DNA of 64,000 bases from Suttonella indologenes. Its GTDB lineage: Bacteria > Pseudomonadota > Gammaproteobacteria > Cardiobacteriales > Cardiobacteriaceae. The notes beneath the pieces were generated by a model, which saw only the letters and a program-made list of their open reading frames with translations, searched no databases and was not told the DNA's origin. The position numbers and the translations under genes are program-made. Positions within the stretch are counted from its first letter, which is position 1. Every line of letters begins with the position of its first letter. This document shows, piece by piece, positions 25,770 to 37,121 of the stretch. Location: assembly GCF_900460215.1 (NCBI RefSeq), contig NZ_UHIA01000003.1:310001-374000 (forward strand), given 5' to 3'.

Positions 25770-26393
25770 CTATTTCTTACCAAAGACACTTCCGGTTTCC
25801 TGATAATTCTTTTTCCAGACGGGCAGTAATTCTTTTGCAATGCTGATAAACTTTTCTCTTTTGGGAACATCTGTTTTTATTTTATCATTAATAAAACTCT
25901 CAACAAACTCAAAATCACCTAATACAATTCTGGTATAACAATACCTTTCTGCATTCCCCCCATCCGACTGAAACGGTATATTCTCCAATAACTCCCTTTC
26001 ATCACTATAGTTATAATATTTTTCGATAACCCTCAAACCGCGGGCAAAAAAATCGCGGATATAGCGTTCGGCGGCAATCAGGTCATAAACAAACTCCTGA
26101 TAAACCTGCGTCTTGAGCGTTGCGCCTGGGCGGAGAATCCTCATGGTGGAAATCGGATACCCCCCCCCATAATATTTTTCTCTCACTTGTTTGATTAGCT
26201 TGGTAGTTTGTTTGTTTTCCAGCCAAACACTGGGTTGAGCGGACAGTTTAAATGCCCATAACGGCATAATATAAATGGTGCTGTGATTGCTGATTTTATG
26301 CCTAAACTCTTCTGATATATAAACCCAACCTTCATGCTCTGATGCAATTTTTTTGCAGATGGGGGCAACGTCTTTTCTACTGAGCAGTTTCAT
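25770..26393 (-). CDS. cdiI: CDI immunity protein for the main CdiA
   Basis: 207 residues starting at the ATG (26393) just after the cdiA stop codon, with GGAG inside the last cdiA codons, so the two genes are translationally coupled. Soluble protein with LLSRKDVAPICKKI, PLWAFKLSAQPSVWLENKQ and YYNYSDERELLENIP. The family is not recognised; the role is inferred from the position universal for cdiI. A duplicate exists at 23978. Confidence 0.75.
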   Translation of the reverse strand: MKLLSRKDVAPICKKIASEHEGWVYISEEFRHKISNHSTIYIMPLWAFKLSAQPSVWLENKQTTKLIKQVREKYYGGGYPISTMRILRPGATLKTQVYQEFVYDLIAAERYIRDFFARGLRVIEKYYNYSDERELLENIPFQSDGGNAERYCYTRIVLGDFEFVESFINDKIKTDVPKREKFISIAKELLPVWKKNYQETGSVFGKK

Positions 26394-26394
26394 T

Positions 26395-29300
26395 TTATTC
26401 TCCAACTTCTCTTAACAAATATATGCTTCTGGGAACTGCCCCTTCAAAAAGCCGGGCATCCTCAGCATTTTTTCCAACACTTATTGCACAACCCTTAATG
26501 CAGTTTTGATAGACTTCCGACTGGTTGCGCTGCAAACCGGCGTTGCCGGTTTTGACTTCAATGCCCGCTCTTCCCTGTGAATCCAGCGTAATGTGGCTGA
26601 CTTGCCGATTGCTTGACAGGTCAATGGCGATATAGCCATTAGGAACGGGGATTCTGGCATTCGCTTCGCCGCCGATAACGCCATCAATTCTAGCGGCAAT
26701 GGCGGGATCATCAATGTTGCGCAGGGTAACTTCACCACTAAAAGTGATGTCGTTATTCCTGAAATGTTCCGACACATTGTGTACCGCCTGATAATGGCGG
26801 GCATTGGAGTCCTGAATGTTAATTACCGGCTGGTTCCGAATCACGCTTCCCTGAACAGCCTGTCCGTTTTCATTAAACGAAACCGTCAGATGAGCCCCCG
26901 GCTTGCCGGCGGCGTTTATCCTGCGGAAAACCGGATTGCCCAGTACGTCAAGCTCTCCGGTCGGGATGATTGTGCCGCCGTTGGGGCCGATAAATGTGCC
27001 GCTGTTTCGATCGTAGCGGTAGTTATCCAGGCGTCCATCCCAGCCGCGGGCAATCGCTTCATTCAAAAAGCCTTGAAGTTGGTTTGCCGATTGTCTAGCA
27101 CTTTGGGCGGCCAATCTGCCGCCTGTTCTTGCTGCCGCTCCTAAGGCGTTATCTATCGCACCGAATGCCGCCAATCCTTCCATGCCCAGCAGCAGGCTGT
27201 TTTCCTGCTGGTAACGGCTACGTTCCGCCCAGTCTAGCTCGCTTTCGGCAGCGCTATAGAGATTGGTGAAGCTGTCGGTTGCGTTACTCAAACGCTGCTG
27301 TGTCAGCAAACGTTGGTCAGTGGTTTCAGGGCTGACTTTTCCTTGATTGATGCCTTCAAGTCTGTAATTAAAGTGGTTAAATATGTTGGCGTCTATTAAG
27401 GTTTGCCTGCCTTCTTGCCATGCCTGCGAGGCGGCGGCGTTTTGCTGCCCGATGAGTTGTTCCCGTTCGGAAACCAGATCATCAAGCAGGGCTTTTTGTG
27501 CGGCTGCCGGTGCCAGACCTGCCTGATGAAGCGCCGTAGTCCCCGCTCTCCACAGGATTTCCGAGCCGAAGTTGTTTTGATAGAGAGGTGAGATTGCCGG
27601 AAGCCGGTTATAGAGTTCTTTATTATCAAAAACGTATTCGCTGTTCATCGCAAAATTGTTGAAATTGCCGCTATGACCGCGTTCATCGAACAATGTTTGC
27701 TGTCTGCTATAGCTGTCAGTAAATATTGTTTGCCCTGCGCCCAGTTGTTTCAGGTATTGCTGTGCCTGCGCATAATGCTGCGTGCTGTCGGCAAGATAGG
27801 CATATTGTTTGTCAATTTGCGATAAGGCGGTTGCCGCCAGTTCTGCTGCAGCCTGTTCTTCGCTGATACCCTGTTTTTGGGCGAAGTCGGGGGCGTGTGC
27901 GCGGATGAGGTCGATTTCCTGCGGATGCAGCTGGCGATTGTTCCAATCGGTTGCCGTGGCAGCTAGAATGGTTTGCGGCTTACCACCAAGGCTGCCGATG
28001 ACGGCGGCGGCACCGAGGTCTATCAGGGTTTTGCCCACTGTGCCGCTGTGACTACCCGCTTCTTGCAGCAGGGGGGCGGCAAGGGAGGTGCTGCTTGAAG
28101 ACACTGCACTGCCGAGATCACCGCCAAGAAGGCCGCCGACCAGTCCTTGCAGGACGGCACGCCCGGAGCCGCCTTCTTTCCACAGGTTGTAGCGGCTGTA
28201 GTTGTCACCAAGGTATTGCTGTACGCCTTCCAACCGGAGACTGAGTTCCGCCCGTACGGTAGGGTCATCCGTTTGCGCCAGAGCTTGCTGCAGGGCGCTT
28301 TGTTCCAGCAGTTTGTGTTCGTACTCGCTGACGTTACCCAGTTGTTGGGCCGTGTCGGCCATGATTCGCGGAGCGTTTCGTGAGAAACTTTGGGTAACTT
28401 CCCTTTGCAAGTCAAGACTTGCCTGTACGTTTTGGGCATCAAAGCGGTTGATCAGCGCCCCGCTGCTGCCTTGGGCGTCTTCCGTGTTGGTGTCGCGGCG
28501 CAGTTCGGGGGCGGTATGTGCCGCACCGAGGTGCAGGTTGGCGGTGTTGATGCCGCTGTAGGTGCGGCTGTGTTGGCGGTCTTGTGCTTCTCCATAACCG
28601 ATGCTGTTGCCGTTGTCGCTGCCGGCGCTGCTGCTTTGCTGGACGGTATTCGCAGATGTTTGCTGCCCCATCTGCATCAACTTCATGCTGCCGATTTGCT
28701 CGGGCATGACGTCGCCGCCGCCGATGCTCATGCCGCCGGAGAGGCCGATGCTACTGCCTTCGTAGTGGCTGCGGTTGTGCAGGTCGCGGGCGGAGAGGGT
28801 GGCAGTGCTGAAGCGGTTGCGCCCTTGCGCTTCGGCAGCGGCTGTGGAGGTGATCAGCCCGCCGATAAGTTCGCTATGCCCGCCGATGTCGATGCGGTAG
28901 CCGCCGTCGCCGGCAAAGATGCCGCTTTGTTCGCTGACGGCGGCGTGGTCGGCATTGATTTTGCTGCGGTTGTAGTTGGCACTGCCCGAGACGCCGTAGC
29001 CGATGGTGATTTGGCCGCCGAGGTTTTCCTGTTTGCCGCTGTAGCGCAGGCTGTCTTGCAGGCTTTCGATGTTGAGGTCGGCGGCTTGGATGTCGATGCT
29101 GTGGCCGTGGATTTGGCCGCCGCGCAGGGCGAGGCTGTTTTGCGCTGTGAGCAGGGTGGCGCTGTCGGCGTGGCCGATACGGCTGTGCTGCCAGGTGTTG
29201 CTGTCGCCGTTGCCGTAGCCTTTGCCGATATTGCCGCCGGCGGTGAAGCCGAAGGCCATGCCGCTTGAGCCGAAGCTGACGGCAAGGCCGGCGTTCCAGC

Positions 29301-32300
29301 CGCTGCTTTTGTTGCTGTTGCGTTCCCATCCTTCTTGGGCGGCCGCTTGGATGCGGATGTGGTTGGCGGCGGTGAGGACGGTGCCTTGTGCGCCGCCGAT
29401 GTCGCTGCCGCTGATGCTGATGTTGCCGCTGTCGCCGCTGCCGGTGGCGCTCAGGAGGGTCTGCCCGCCTGCGTAGATGGTGCTGCTTTGCGCCTGTGTG
29501 CTGTAGCTGCGCTGCTGTTGTTCGCTTTTTTGTTCGCCGTAGGTGATGGAGAGGCTGATGTCTTTGGCGGCTTGGGAGGGGTCTTGGGCAAGTTCGCCCA
29601 GGGTTTGTCCGGTTTGGTAGCCTTGCCAGACCAGGTTGGCGGCCGCCATGGCTTGAATGCGGGCGTTGCCGCTTTGGGCGGCGCGCTTGCCGTTGGAGAG
29701 GGTGTCGGCCATGCCTTGCAGCATATTGATGACGGGCACATTGAGGGCGACGGTCAGGCCGCTTTGTTTGTAGGCGTGGCGGCTGTCGGCTTGTTGCCAG
29801 TCTAGGGCGGCGGCGATGTCGATGTCGGCGGCGCGGATGCTGGTGTTGCCTTCTGGAGCGGCGATGGTGGAGCCGTGCTGGCGGTAGTGATTGGCGGCTG
29901 TCAGGATTGTGTCGCCGTGGAGGCTGCCGATGCTTGATCCGCTGTGGCTGAGGCTATGCTGTGCCTGTTCCAGTGTTTGTTGGCGCGAGCCGATCGTGAA
30001 ACCGATGCCGCCGCTGCCCATCAGGCCGCTTCTTTTGACTTGGTGGTCGTAGTCGCGGCGGTAGCTTTCTTCGGCGGCGCTGACGGTCATGTCGTTACCG
30101 GCGCTAAGGACGGTGGCGTTGTCCGAGGCGATGTCACTGCCGCGGATGTTGAGGTTGTTCTGGGCCGCGATAAGGACGCTTGTGCCGCTGATTTGGCTGC
30201 CTTGGGCATAGTCGAAGGTTTCGCCGGCATAGGTTTGCGTGCGTTCGCTGGAAAGTCCCAGGTTGCTTTTGGTGCCGGCGGCTGCCGTTGTTTCGCCGCG
30301 GTAGCGCCCTTCGCTGATGTTGATGTCTTTGCCTTGCAGGATGGTTTGTCCGTCGCGGCTGTCGATCTGTGCTTGGCGCAGGTTCAGCCTGCCTTGGCTG
30401 GAGAGCAGGATGTCGCCGGCTGCGGCGATGGTGCTGCCGATGTCGCGTTCGCTGTGTTCGCGGCGGTAGTTCTGCGCGTCGTTTTCCCGCTGCAGCTGCC
30501 GTTGCTCGCTCAAGGTGTCGAGGTTAAGGCTGTTGCCGGCGTGGAGAAGGGTGGCGGCGCCGGTGTTGTCGTTTTGCACGTCTGCCGCGCGCAGGTCGAG
30601 GCTGTCGGTGGCGATAATGCTTAAATTGCCGCCTTGTCCGCCGCTTAAGGTTACGCTGCTGCGCCGGTCTAAGCCGTTGTGTTTGCTCTGGGCGGTGGCG
30701 GTGGAAGCCGTGGTACTGTGCAGGTCGATGTTGGCGGCTTGCAGCAGCAGATTGTCGCGGGCGGCGATGATTCCGCCTTCATTGGCGATGCGGTTTTGCG
30801 CCCTCAGGCTCAGGTCGGCGGCGCTGATTGTGCCTTGGTTATGTATGTCGGCGGCGTTGATCTGCGCCTGATGGCGGGCGGTGATGCTGCCGCTGTTCTC
30901 CAGGCTTTGCGTTTGCAGATAGAGGTTTTGCGCGCTGATCAGCCCGGTGGCGGCGCTGCTGCCGCTTTGTCCGCCGGCGACATAGACTTTCGGTGCCAGC
31001 ACGGTTTGCCTGCTGCCATCGGGCAGGGTGAGGGTTTGGTTTTCCAGCCAGACGATGTCGCTAGTCAGCTGTGCCATTTGTTCGGCGCTCAAGGCGATGC
31101 CGGGGGTGAGGTTGAAGGTTTTCGCCCAGCTGATGCCGGCGTTCATCAGCGCTTTGAATTGTTCTTCGTCGTTGGCATAGCCGTCTAAGCGGCGTTGCCC
31201 GGTGAGGCGGGCGATTTGTTCGTTAACTAGGCGTTGTTCGTAAAAGCCGTCTCCCAAGCGCTTATGCATGCTCGCATCGATGTTGAGGGCGTCGAGCATA
31301 TAGTTGCTGCCCAGCCATTGGCGGTAGTCGGTAAAGGCGGGGTCGGTTTGGATCAGGTAGTTGGGATGGTTGGGGCTGATGCGGTACAAACTGCTTTGCG
31401 GCAAGGCCGTATCAGTGGCTACTGCGGCGGTGTTTAAGGTGCTGATGTGTTGCCCTTGCGCGGCATTGGGGGCATTGACGCGGTAGATGTGAGGGCTGTT
31501 GTCAAATGCGTAGGTGCTGGTTTGGGAGTAGAGATAGGGGGCATGGTTGCTTTCATAGCGGCGGTCGCGGCGTTTTAGGGAATACCAGCCGCGCCGGTGC
31601 AAAGAGTCGTATTGGCCTCCGCTGTGGGTGAGCGTTTGAATGCCTTGGGTGGCGGTGTTTTTCAGCACGCCTTGTCCGATGCCGTACACATTGCCGCCGA
31701 TGAGGATTTTGCTGTCATGATTGAGCCAGTCCTTGCCTTGGGCGTGGAGATCGCCGCCTAAGCGGATTTCTCCTGCTATGCCGGGATCGAGGGTTTCGCG
31801 ATGGGTGTGGATGTCATATTCCCATACATGCCAATATTCGCCTTGCACCGAGGTGCCGTCGTTTAAGCGGAAGTAGGCGTGTTTTTGGTCTTTGCTGCCC
31901 GAGCGGCGGTCCCAGTATCCGTCTGCGCCTTCGCGGTAACGTTGCAGGGTGCCGATAACGGCATATTCGCGGATGCCCTGTTCGCTGCCTGCCATATACG
32001 TCTGTTTGCTGAGCCCGATATTGAGGTTATGCAGGGTGTCGATGTTGAGATGGCCGTCGCCCAGCGCTTCGATGACGGCGGCGCGGTTAATCAGGCTCTG
32101 CGCCGAGCCGACGGCATGGCCTTGAGCATCCAAGGCGCCACCGATGGCCAGTGTGTTGGCGCTAAAGATCAGGCTTTGCCCTTCGTTGCGGATGTGCTTG
32201 GCGCCGATATCCAGGCGTTCTCGGGCGGCGATGGTCGCCGTTGTGCCGTTTTCCGGCGCATTATTAACCTCGGCAGCGCCGATTGCCACATGGTCGCCGT

Positions 32301-34015
32301 AAATCCGCCCTGTGCCGAGGTTGTTGACTTTTCCGGCGTCGATGCGCGTGCTTTGTCCGTCAATCAAGCTGCGGTTATTGAGCGTATCTGTGCGGATACG
32401 GGTGTGTTGTGCCGAGAGGCTGTTGTAGTTGTCCAGGCTGCGGCTGTCTAAGCTCAGCGTGCCGGCGCTGCTGAGTTGCGCGCGGTTTTCTATGTGTCCG
32501 CCGCTGCGCAGGCTGCTGCTGTTGCTGCTGGTGATGGTGCCGAAGAGCGCTTGATCTTGCTTGAGCTGTAAAGAAAAATCTGCCGCGTTGATCTGCCCGC
32601 CGCGGTTGTTGAAGCTCAAGGCTTCTGCATTGAATTGGCCTGCGGTGATTCGGGCGTTTTGGTTGTCAAGGCGCAGGCCGCGGCTGTCAAGGCGGTTGAG
32701 GCGCAGATCGCCGCGGTTGTCCAAGCTTTGGCTGGTGCTGAGGTTGATGCCGCCGGCGGCGCTGATGTCGCCGTGATTATCCAGTTGGCGGGTGGTGATG
32801 CGCCCTTCTGCCAGGGATAGCTTGCTGTTTGCAGGGCTTGCCGCGGCGCTATTGACGGCGGAAGCGCCGCTGGCAGCGGAAGTGCTGCTGGCGGTGCTGC
32901 TTGTACCGCTGTTGGCGGCGCCGGCAGTGGCGCCGTTAAAGGTGGCGCTCGCAGCGTTGCTCAGGGCGGCGGTGTTGATCTCCAGCGCTTGTGCGCCGTG
33001 TTGTGCGATGCTGCCGCGGTTGTCCAGGGTGTCGGTGTCAAGCTCCAGGCGTTCGGCATTAATTTCTCCGCTGTTTTCCAGTTTTCCGTCGGCGGAAATT
33101 CGCACTTCTCCGCCATAGATTCTTCCGCCTTGATGGATGCCTACGCCTTCTTGGGTGCTGATAAGGGAGATTTTGCCGGCATACATGCCGCCTAAGGCGC
33201 CGCTGTCAATGGCTACTGTCTGCGACGAGCCTTGGCCCTGATGCTTTTGCACGCTCAAATCGCCGTTATTCAGTTTGATGTCGTTTTGCCCGGTGGCCAG
33301 CGTGATGTCTTTGCCCCAAATGCCGGCATTGACTTCCGCCGCCTGGGATAACACGCGGGTGTAATCGGCGTCGGCACTGTCCAGCCCCTGTCCGCTGATC
33401 GAGACCGTGCCGCCGCGCACGCGAAAGCTCTCCAAGTGGCCGGCGTTGATCACCGCTTCGCCGGTGGTGAGCGTGACGCCGGCGGCGTTGATAAAGCCGC
33501 CGCCGTCAACGGCGATGCCGGAGGGGTTGGCCATAACGACTTCGGCTCGCCGTCCGGCAACTTCCACATAACCCTGTAATTGCGATGGGGCGCTGCTGTT
33601 CACTTGATTGACGATGACCGCAGCCTCGCCTCCCGCCAGCCAGGGGTTGCCCTGCACCCAGCCGGCTGTCTGTGTGGCGGTGTTGTGGCGGCTGTTGTTT
33701 ATGATTGCGCCTTGTCCGTCAACGTCAAAGCGCATGTATTGGTTTACCGATACGCCGGCAGCGGTGGGGGGTTTGGATATCGATTTGCGCCATGCCGCCG
33801 GCGGTTTGCAGAAGTGTGGGCTGCTGATGAAGCGGGGCGTTGGTATCTACGCTGATGTTTTGAGCATGGGAGAACATGGGCATCAAAAGCAGCAGAGCAA
33901 GCGCTTTGCCCGCTTGTTGGCGGCGGCTTTTGCCGCTGCTGCGGGCGGTTTCTCCTACGGCGATCAGCATGGAACGGGCTTTGCTGAAGATCACTCGATA
34001 AAAACGCTTGTTCAT
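26395..34015 (-). CDS. cdiA: CdiA/TpsA-type exoprotein with C-terminal nuclease toxin (frameshifted at a C6 tract)
   Basis: About 2539 residues if one base of the C6 tract at 33766-33771 is ignored. As read, translation from 34015 fails after ~80 codons, and the remainder is open from 33735. Order: extended signal peptide (MNKRFYRVIFSKARSMLIAV, 1-52); TPS secretion domain with NPSGIAVDGGGFIN (~55-180); long FHA/haemagglutinin beta-helix repeats; pretoxin region; C-terminal toxin (~2440-2539) with HITLDSQGRAGIEVKTGNAG and a nearby NQ, the D...ExK pattern of PD-(D/E)XK nucleases. Exported by CdiB (upstream, 9 bases apart) and countered by the coupled downstream immunity gene. It delivers the tail into neighbouring bacteria on contact. 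Confidence 0.85.
33766..33771 (-). repeat. C6 homopolymer at the cdiA frameshift
   Basis: On the coding strand CAAACCCCCCACC. Five Cs would give ...QTPTAAGVSVNQYMRF..., joining the signal region to the TPS domain in frame. Six give an early stop 16 residues later. This is either a phase-variable or inactivating slip, or a base-call error. Confidence 0.8.
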
Positions 34016-34024
34016 GTTCTGTCT

Positions 34025-35770
34025 TTAGAAAGAGTAGTTGAAGTAAAAACCAAAAACCGGGGATTTACCGGGAAATTGGGCGGGTTTGTGCAGAGGCGCG
34101 CCGATAAAGGCGTCGTAATAAAGCGCGCCGCCGGCTTGGAATTGGCCGCGAAAACCCAAAGCGCCTCCTGTCAGGCTGTTGCCGACTAGGTAGCGGGCCG
34201 ATTGCCCGGAAACATGGCCGGTATCTACACCGAGATAAAGCTGATGCGCGGGAAGGTATTGCCAGGCCAAATCGTTGCGCCAATACCAGCCGCGATCGCC
34301 GGAAAGCGTGATTTCGCCGTCAAAACCACGCACGGTGTAGCGATTGCCGATAGAGAGCCTGTCTAGGGAGGTCAGCGGGGTTTGATTCCATTGGCTATGG
34401 ATTTTGCCTTCGTAAACAAATGCTTGTCCGCCAAGGCTGAAGGGAAGGTTCAGCCCCACATCGGCAGTGAGTATGCGCATGCGCGAGGTGCCTTCACCAA
34501 AGGCTTCTTCGGGTGCGGGCAGGCTGTCGGCCCGGCCTGTGCCGCGTTTATAGGATAAAGCCAGGTTTAGCGTGGCTGGTCCGAGGTATTCTTTGTGTGT
34601 TAAATCCAGTGCCCAACCGGCTGTTTTGCGCCGTTGCACGCCGATTTCGGCATCGTTGATAAAGCTGTGCGTACTGCGCTGCCATAATCTCCCGCCCAAA
34701 TGGGTTTTGCGCCTGGCATCGCGGTAAAGCAAGCGTTGCGTGCCCACTTCAAAGGTGCGGCTGATGCCGTTGTAGTCGTAGTTTTGCGATAAGCCCGCCA
34801 CTGCCTGATGATAACGGTAGCGGCTGTGATGCCATGACCATGTCCAGTCGCCAAAGGGCGCGGAGTAGTGGAAGCTGTAGCTATTGCTGCCGCTGCTGGT
34901 GGTGTGGCCGTCGGCGTCGGTAAAACGGTCTTTATGCCCTAATTCGCGGGTGTAGGAGGCATAAAACAGATCGCTCAAGCCCAGCGGGTTATCAAAAGCA
35001 AGAGTCACCGTGCCTTGGTATTTGCCGGTAGCCTTGCTGCCGGCGTCATCCACGCCAAGCGAAACACGCAAGGGGAATTCGCGCTGCTGCCATTGCACCA
35101 CCACATCACTCTGATTGGCTTGCTGGCCGGGAATAATTTGAATGTCGGCCTCCACCGTCGGCAGGCGTTTGTAGTTTTCCAGACCCTGCTCTAAATCGCG
35201 CAAATTGAGAATATCCCCGGCGGCGGCCGGAATTTCGTTTTGAAAGGCGGCAACGCGCCCGGCATGGGTGCGTTCTTTATGCTCGGTATCTACACGGATT
35301 GCCCCGATGCGCCCGGGCACGACGATTAAGGTCAGCACTTTGCTGCGCAAATCCTGAGAATCGGCAAACACGCGGGTGGTTGTGTAGCCGCGGGCGATAA
35401 GGGCATTTTGCACGCCGCTGATCAAGCTGTTGATGCCTTGACTGCCCAGACACATGCCGGGGCTGAATCGGGTTTGTGTCAAGGTTTGGTGCAGGGCGAA
35501 GGCGAATGTGTCTACCTCTTCGCCGTCTAAAAGCACTTGCTCAATGGGAAAACAAGGGGTTTCGTCCTGGGGAAGGCTTGGTGTGCTTTGCGGCGGCGGG
35601 ATGTCAAAGCGTACCTCTCGAGCACTTTGCATCTGTTGCTGCAATGCGGCTTCACGCTGCTCCTGCAACTGAAGCTGCTCTTGCTCAATAATCGGGAAAA
35701 GTTGCTGCGCAAAGGCGGAAGAGATAGAAAGATTTATTAGAATACATAGGCTTGAAAATTTTCCGAACAT
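34025..35770 (-). CDS. cdiB: CdiB/TpsB outer-membrane transporter (ShlB/FhaC family)
   Basis: 581 residues with a signal peptide (MFGKFSSLCILINLSISS, cleavage near AFA). A Gln/Glu-rich linker helix (~20-50) is followed by the POTRA_2-like domain beginning CFPIEQVLLDGEEVDTF and IVVPGRIGAIRV (~70-165), then a 16-strand barrel containing the family signature VRGFDGE (~455) and ending in Phe (NYSF). It secretes the adjacent CdiA by two-partner secretion. Shine-Dalgarno is weak. It is the first gene of the CDI operon, about 90 bases from IS982 copy 3, which may have altered its promoter region. Confidence 0.92.
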   Translation of the reverse strand: MFGKFSSLCILINLSISSAFAQQLFPIIEQEQLQLQEQREAALQQQMQSAREVRFDIPPPQSTPSLPQDETPCFPIEQVLLDGEEVDTFAFALHQTLTQTRFSPGMCLGSQGINSLISGVQNALIARGYTTTRVFADSQDLRSKVLTLIVVPGRIGAIRVDTEHKERTHAGRVAAFQNEIPAAAGDILNLRDLEQGLENYKRLPTVEADIQIIPGQQANQSDVVVQWQQREFPLRVSLGVDDAGSKATGKYQGTVTLAFDNPLGLSDLFYASYTRELGHKDRFTDADGHTTSSGSNSYSFHYSAPFGDWTWSWHHSRYRYHQAVAGLSQNYDYNGISRTFEVGTQRLLYRDARRKTHLGGRLWQRSTHSFINDAEIGVQRRKTAGWALDLTHKEYLGPATLNLALSYKRGTGRADSLPAPEEAFGEGTSRMRILTADVGLNLPFSLGGQAFVYEGKIHSQWNQTPLTSLDRLSIGNRYTVRGFDGEITLSGDRGWYWRNDLAWQYLPAHQLYLGVDTGHVSGQSARYLVGNSLTGGALGFRGQFQAGGALYYDAFIGAPLHKPAQFPGKSPVFGFYFNYSF

Positions 35771-35952
35771 GGTTTATGTGGATTATTGATGTATAAAAAT
35801 TTAGCCAATCATAAAGATTTCGCAAGATAAGTCAATAAAAACGCTGTCTTACAAATAACCTGAGTTCGGAATAAGCACCCCACTAAAAAATAAAGAGCAA
35901 TTGTGATAATCTACTGTTTTGACAAAACAAACCATCACAAAAGCCCTTTAAC

Positions 35953-36919
35953 ATGGAACATCTTACAACACTTTTCTGCCAAGTAGATGATTTTTGTAAA
36001 ACATTTGAAGCAGACTTTAACCGCACACTCATCAGCAAACCCAACAGCAGAAACCGAAAAGCCTCTATCAGTACTTCCGAAATCATTACCGTATGGATCT
36101 ATTTCCATCATATCCGCATGCGTGATTTCAAAAGCTACTATCTATGGCAAATTAAAACCATTTGGAAAACAGCATTCCCCACCATGCCAAGCTACAATCG
36201 ATTTATCGAATTAGCACAACGTGCATTACCTGCTATGTTGGTTTTTCTCAGTACTCAAATGGGGAAATGTACAGGCATCAGTATCGTGGATTCCACCATC
36301 TTATCTGTTTGCCACAATCGTCGAATTCATAGGCATAAAGTGTTTAAAAACATTGCTCAACGTGGCAAAAGCAGCATGGGTTGGTTCTATGGATTCAAAC
36401 TTCATGCAGTGTTTAATCATGTAGGAGAGCTAGTCAATTTCTGCCTAACGCCAGGCAATGTTGATGACCGTAAAGGCTTACGACAAATGGCAAACAAACT
36501 GTTTGGATTGTTGGTTGGGGATAGAGGCTATATCAGCAAAGAGTTAAGCGATTGCTTAGAAAAGAGATATAGTACCTTAACTTCAAAATGAGACTTAGAG
36601 ATACACATTTTGTTAGGAGAAGCGCTTAGAATAATCTCATTTTGAAGTTAAGAGACTATACAACATCACTTTACTGACAGGCAAGAAAAAGAATATGAAA
36701 TCCCCGCCCCAAAGTCCTGAACAAAAAAGGTTGTTAAAACAAAGATGTGCTGTTGAAACAATTTTTGATCAGTTAAAGAATCTATACCAAATTGAACATA
36801 CTCGCCATCGTTTAGAGAAGGGATTTTTGTTGAGTCTGATTTCTGGATTAACGGCATATTGCTTGTTTGCGTATAAGCCGCAGATGTTTGGGAAGAATGC
36901 TTTGGCGGCTGCTAAATAG
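35953..36919 (+). pseudogene. IS982-family transposase interrupted by a MITE
   Basis: Reading from MEHLTTLFCQVDDFCK is correct for 208 codons, through IVDSTILSV, SSMGWFYGFKLH and GDRGYISKELSDC, to EKRY, where the MITE enters. After the MITE the frame resumes at NITLLTGKKKN. Without the insertion this would be the only undamaged copy of the three. Confidence 0.9.
36568..36660. mobile_element. 93-bp MITE inside IS982 copy 3
   Basis: Imperfect 25-27 bp terminal repeats: TATAGTACCTTAACTTCAAA at left, and TATAGTCTCTTAACTTCAAA read from the right. It sits exactly at a TA that is uninterrupted in IS982 copies 1 and 2 (GAGATACAAC), so TA is the duplicated target. About 90% similar to the MITEs at 59258 and 63062. 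Confidence 0.9.
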
Positions 36920-37121
36920 AGGTGGCTTATCCCGAACTCAGGTTTCTATATGCTTCAACGATGTCTTTCATAAACTTTTTTGGAATAGGTTATCTTATAT
37001 ATTCACTAATTTACATCAGATTAGATTTCAAAAATGTAGAGCCGAAAGAAAAATATTAAACTATAATATATAAAATTATAAACCGTACTTAAAAACGATA
37101 TTTACCCAAATGCAAATATTT

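Larger units (their letters stand above)
35857..36944 (+). mobile_element. IS982-family element, copy 3, carrying a MITE
   Basis: 1088 bp: the 997-bp IS982 element plus a 91-bp MITE insertion. Terminal repeats are AACCTGAGTTCGGAATAAG and AACCTGAGTTCGGGATAAG (reverse). It has the same orientation as copy 2; together they bracket the CDI island. No target duplication was found. Confidence 0.88.

Noticed and set aside
26395..33735. cdiA starting at 33735
   Set aside because: That Met lies inside the TPS domain; the ESPR signal peptide and the cdiB spacing place the start at 34015.
33725..34015. 96-residue protein as an independent gene
   Set aside because: It is the true N-terminus of cdiA, cut off by the C6 frameshift.
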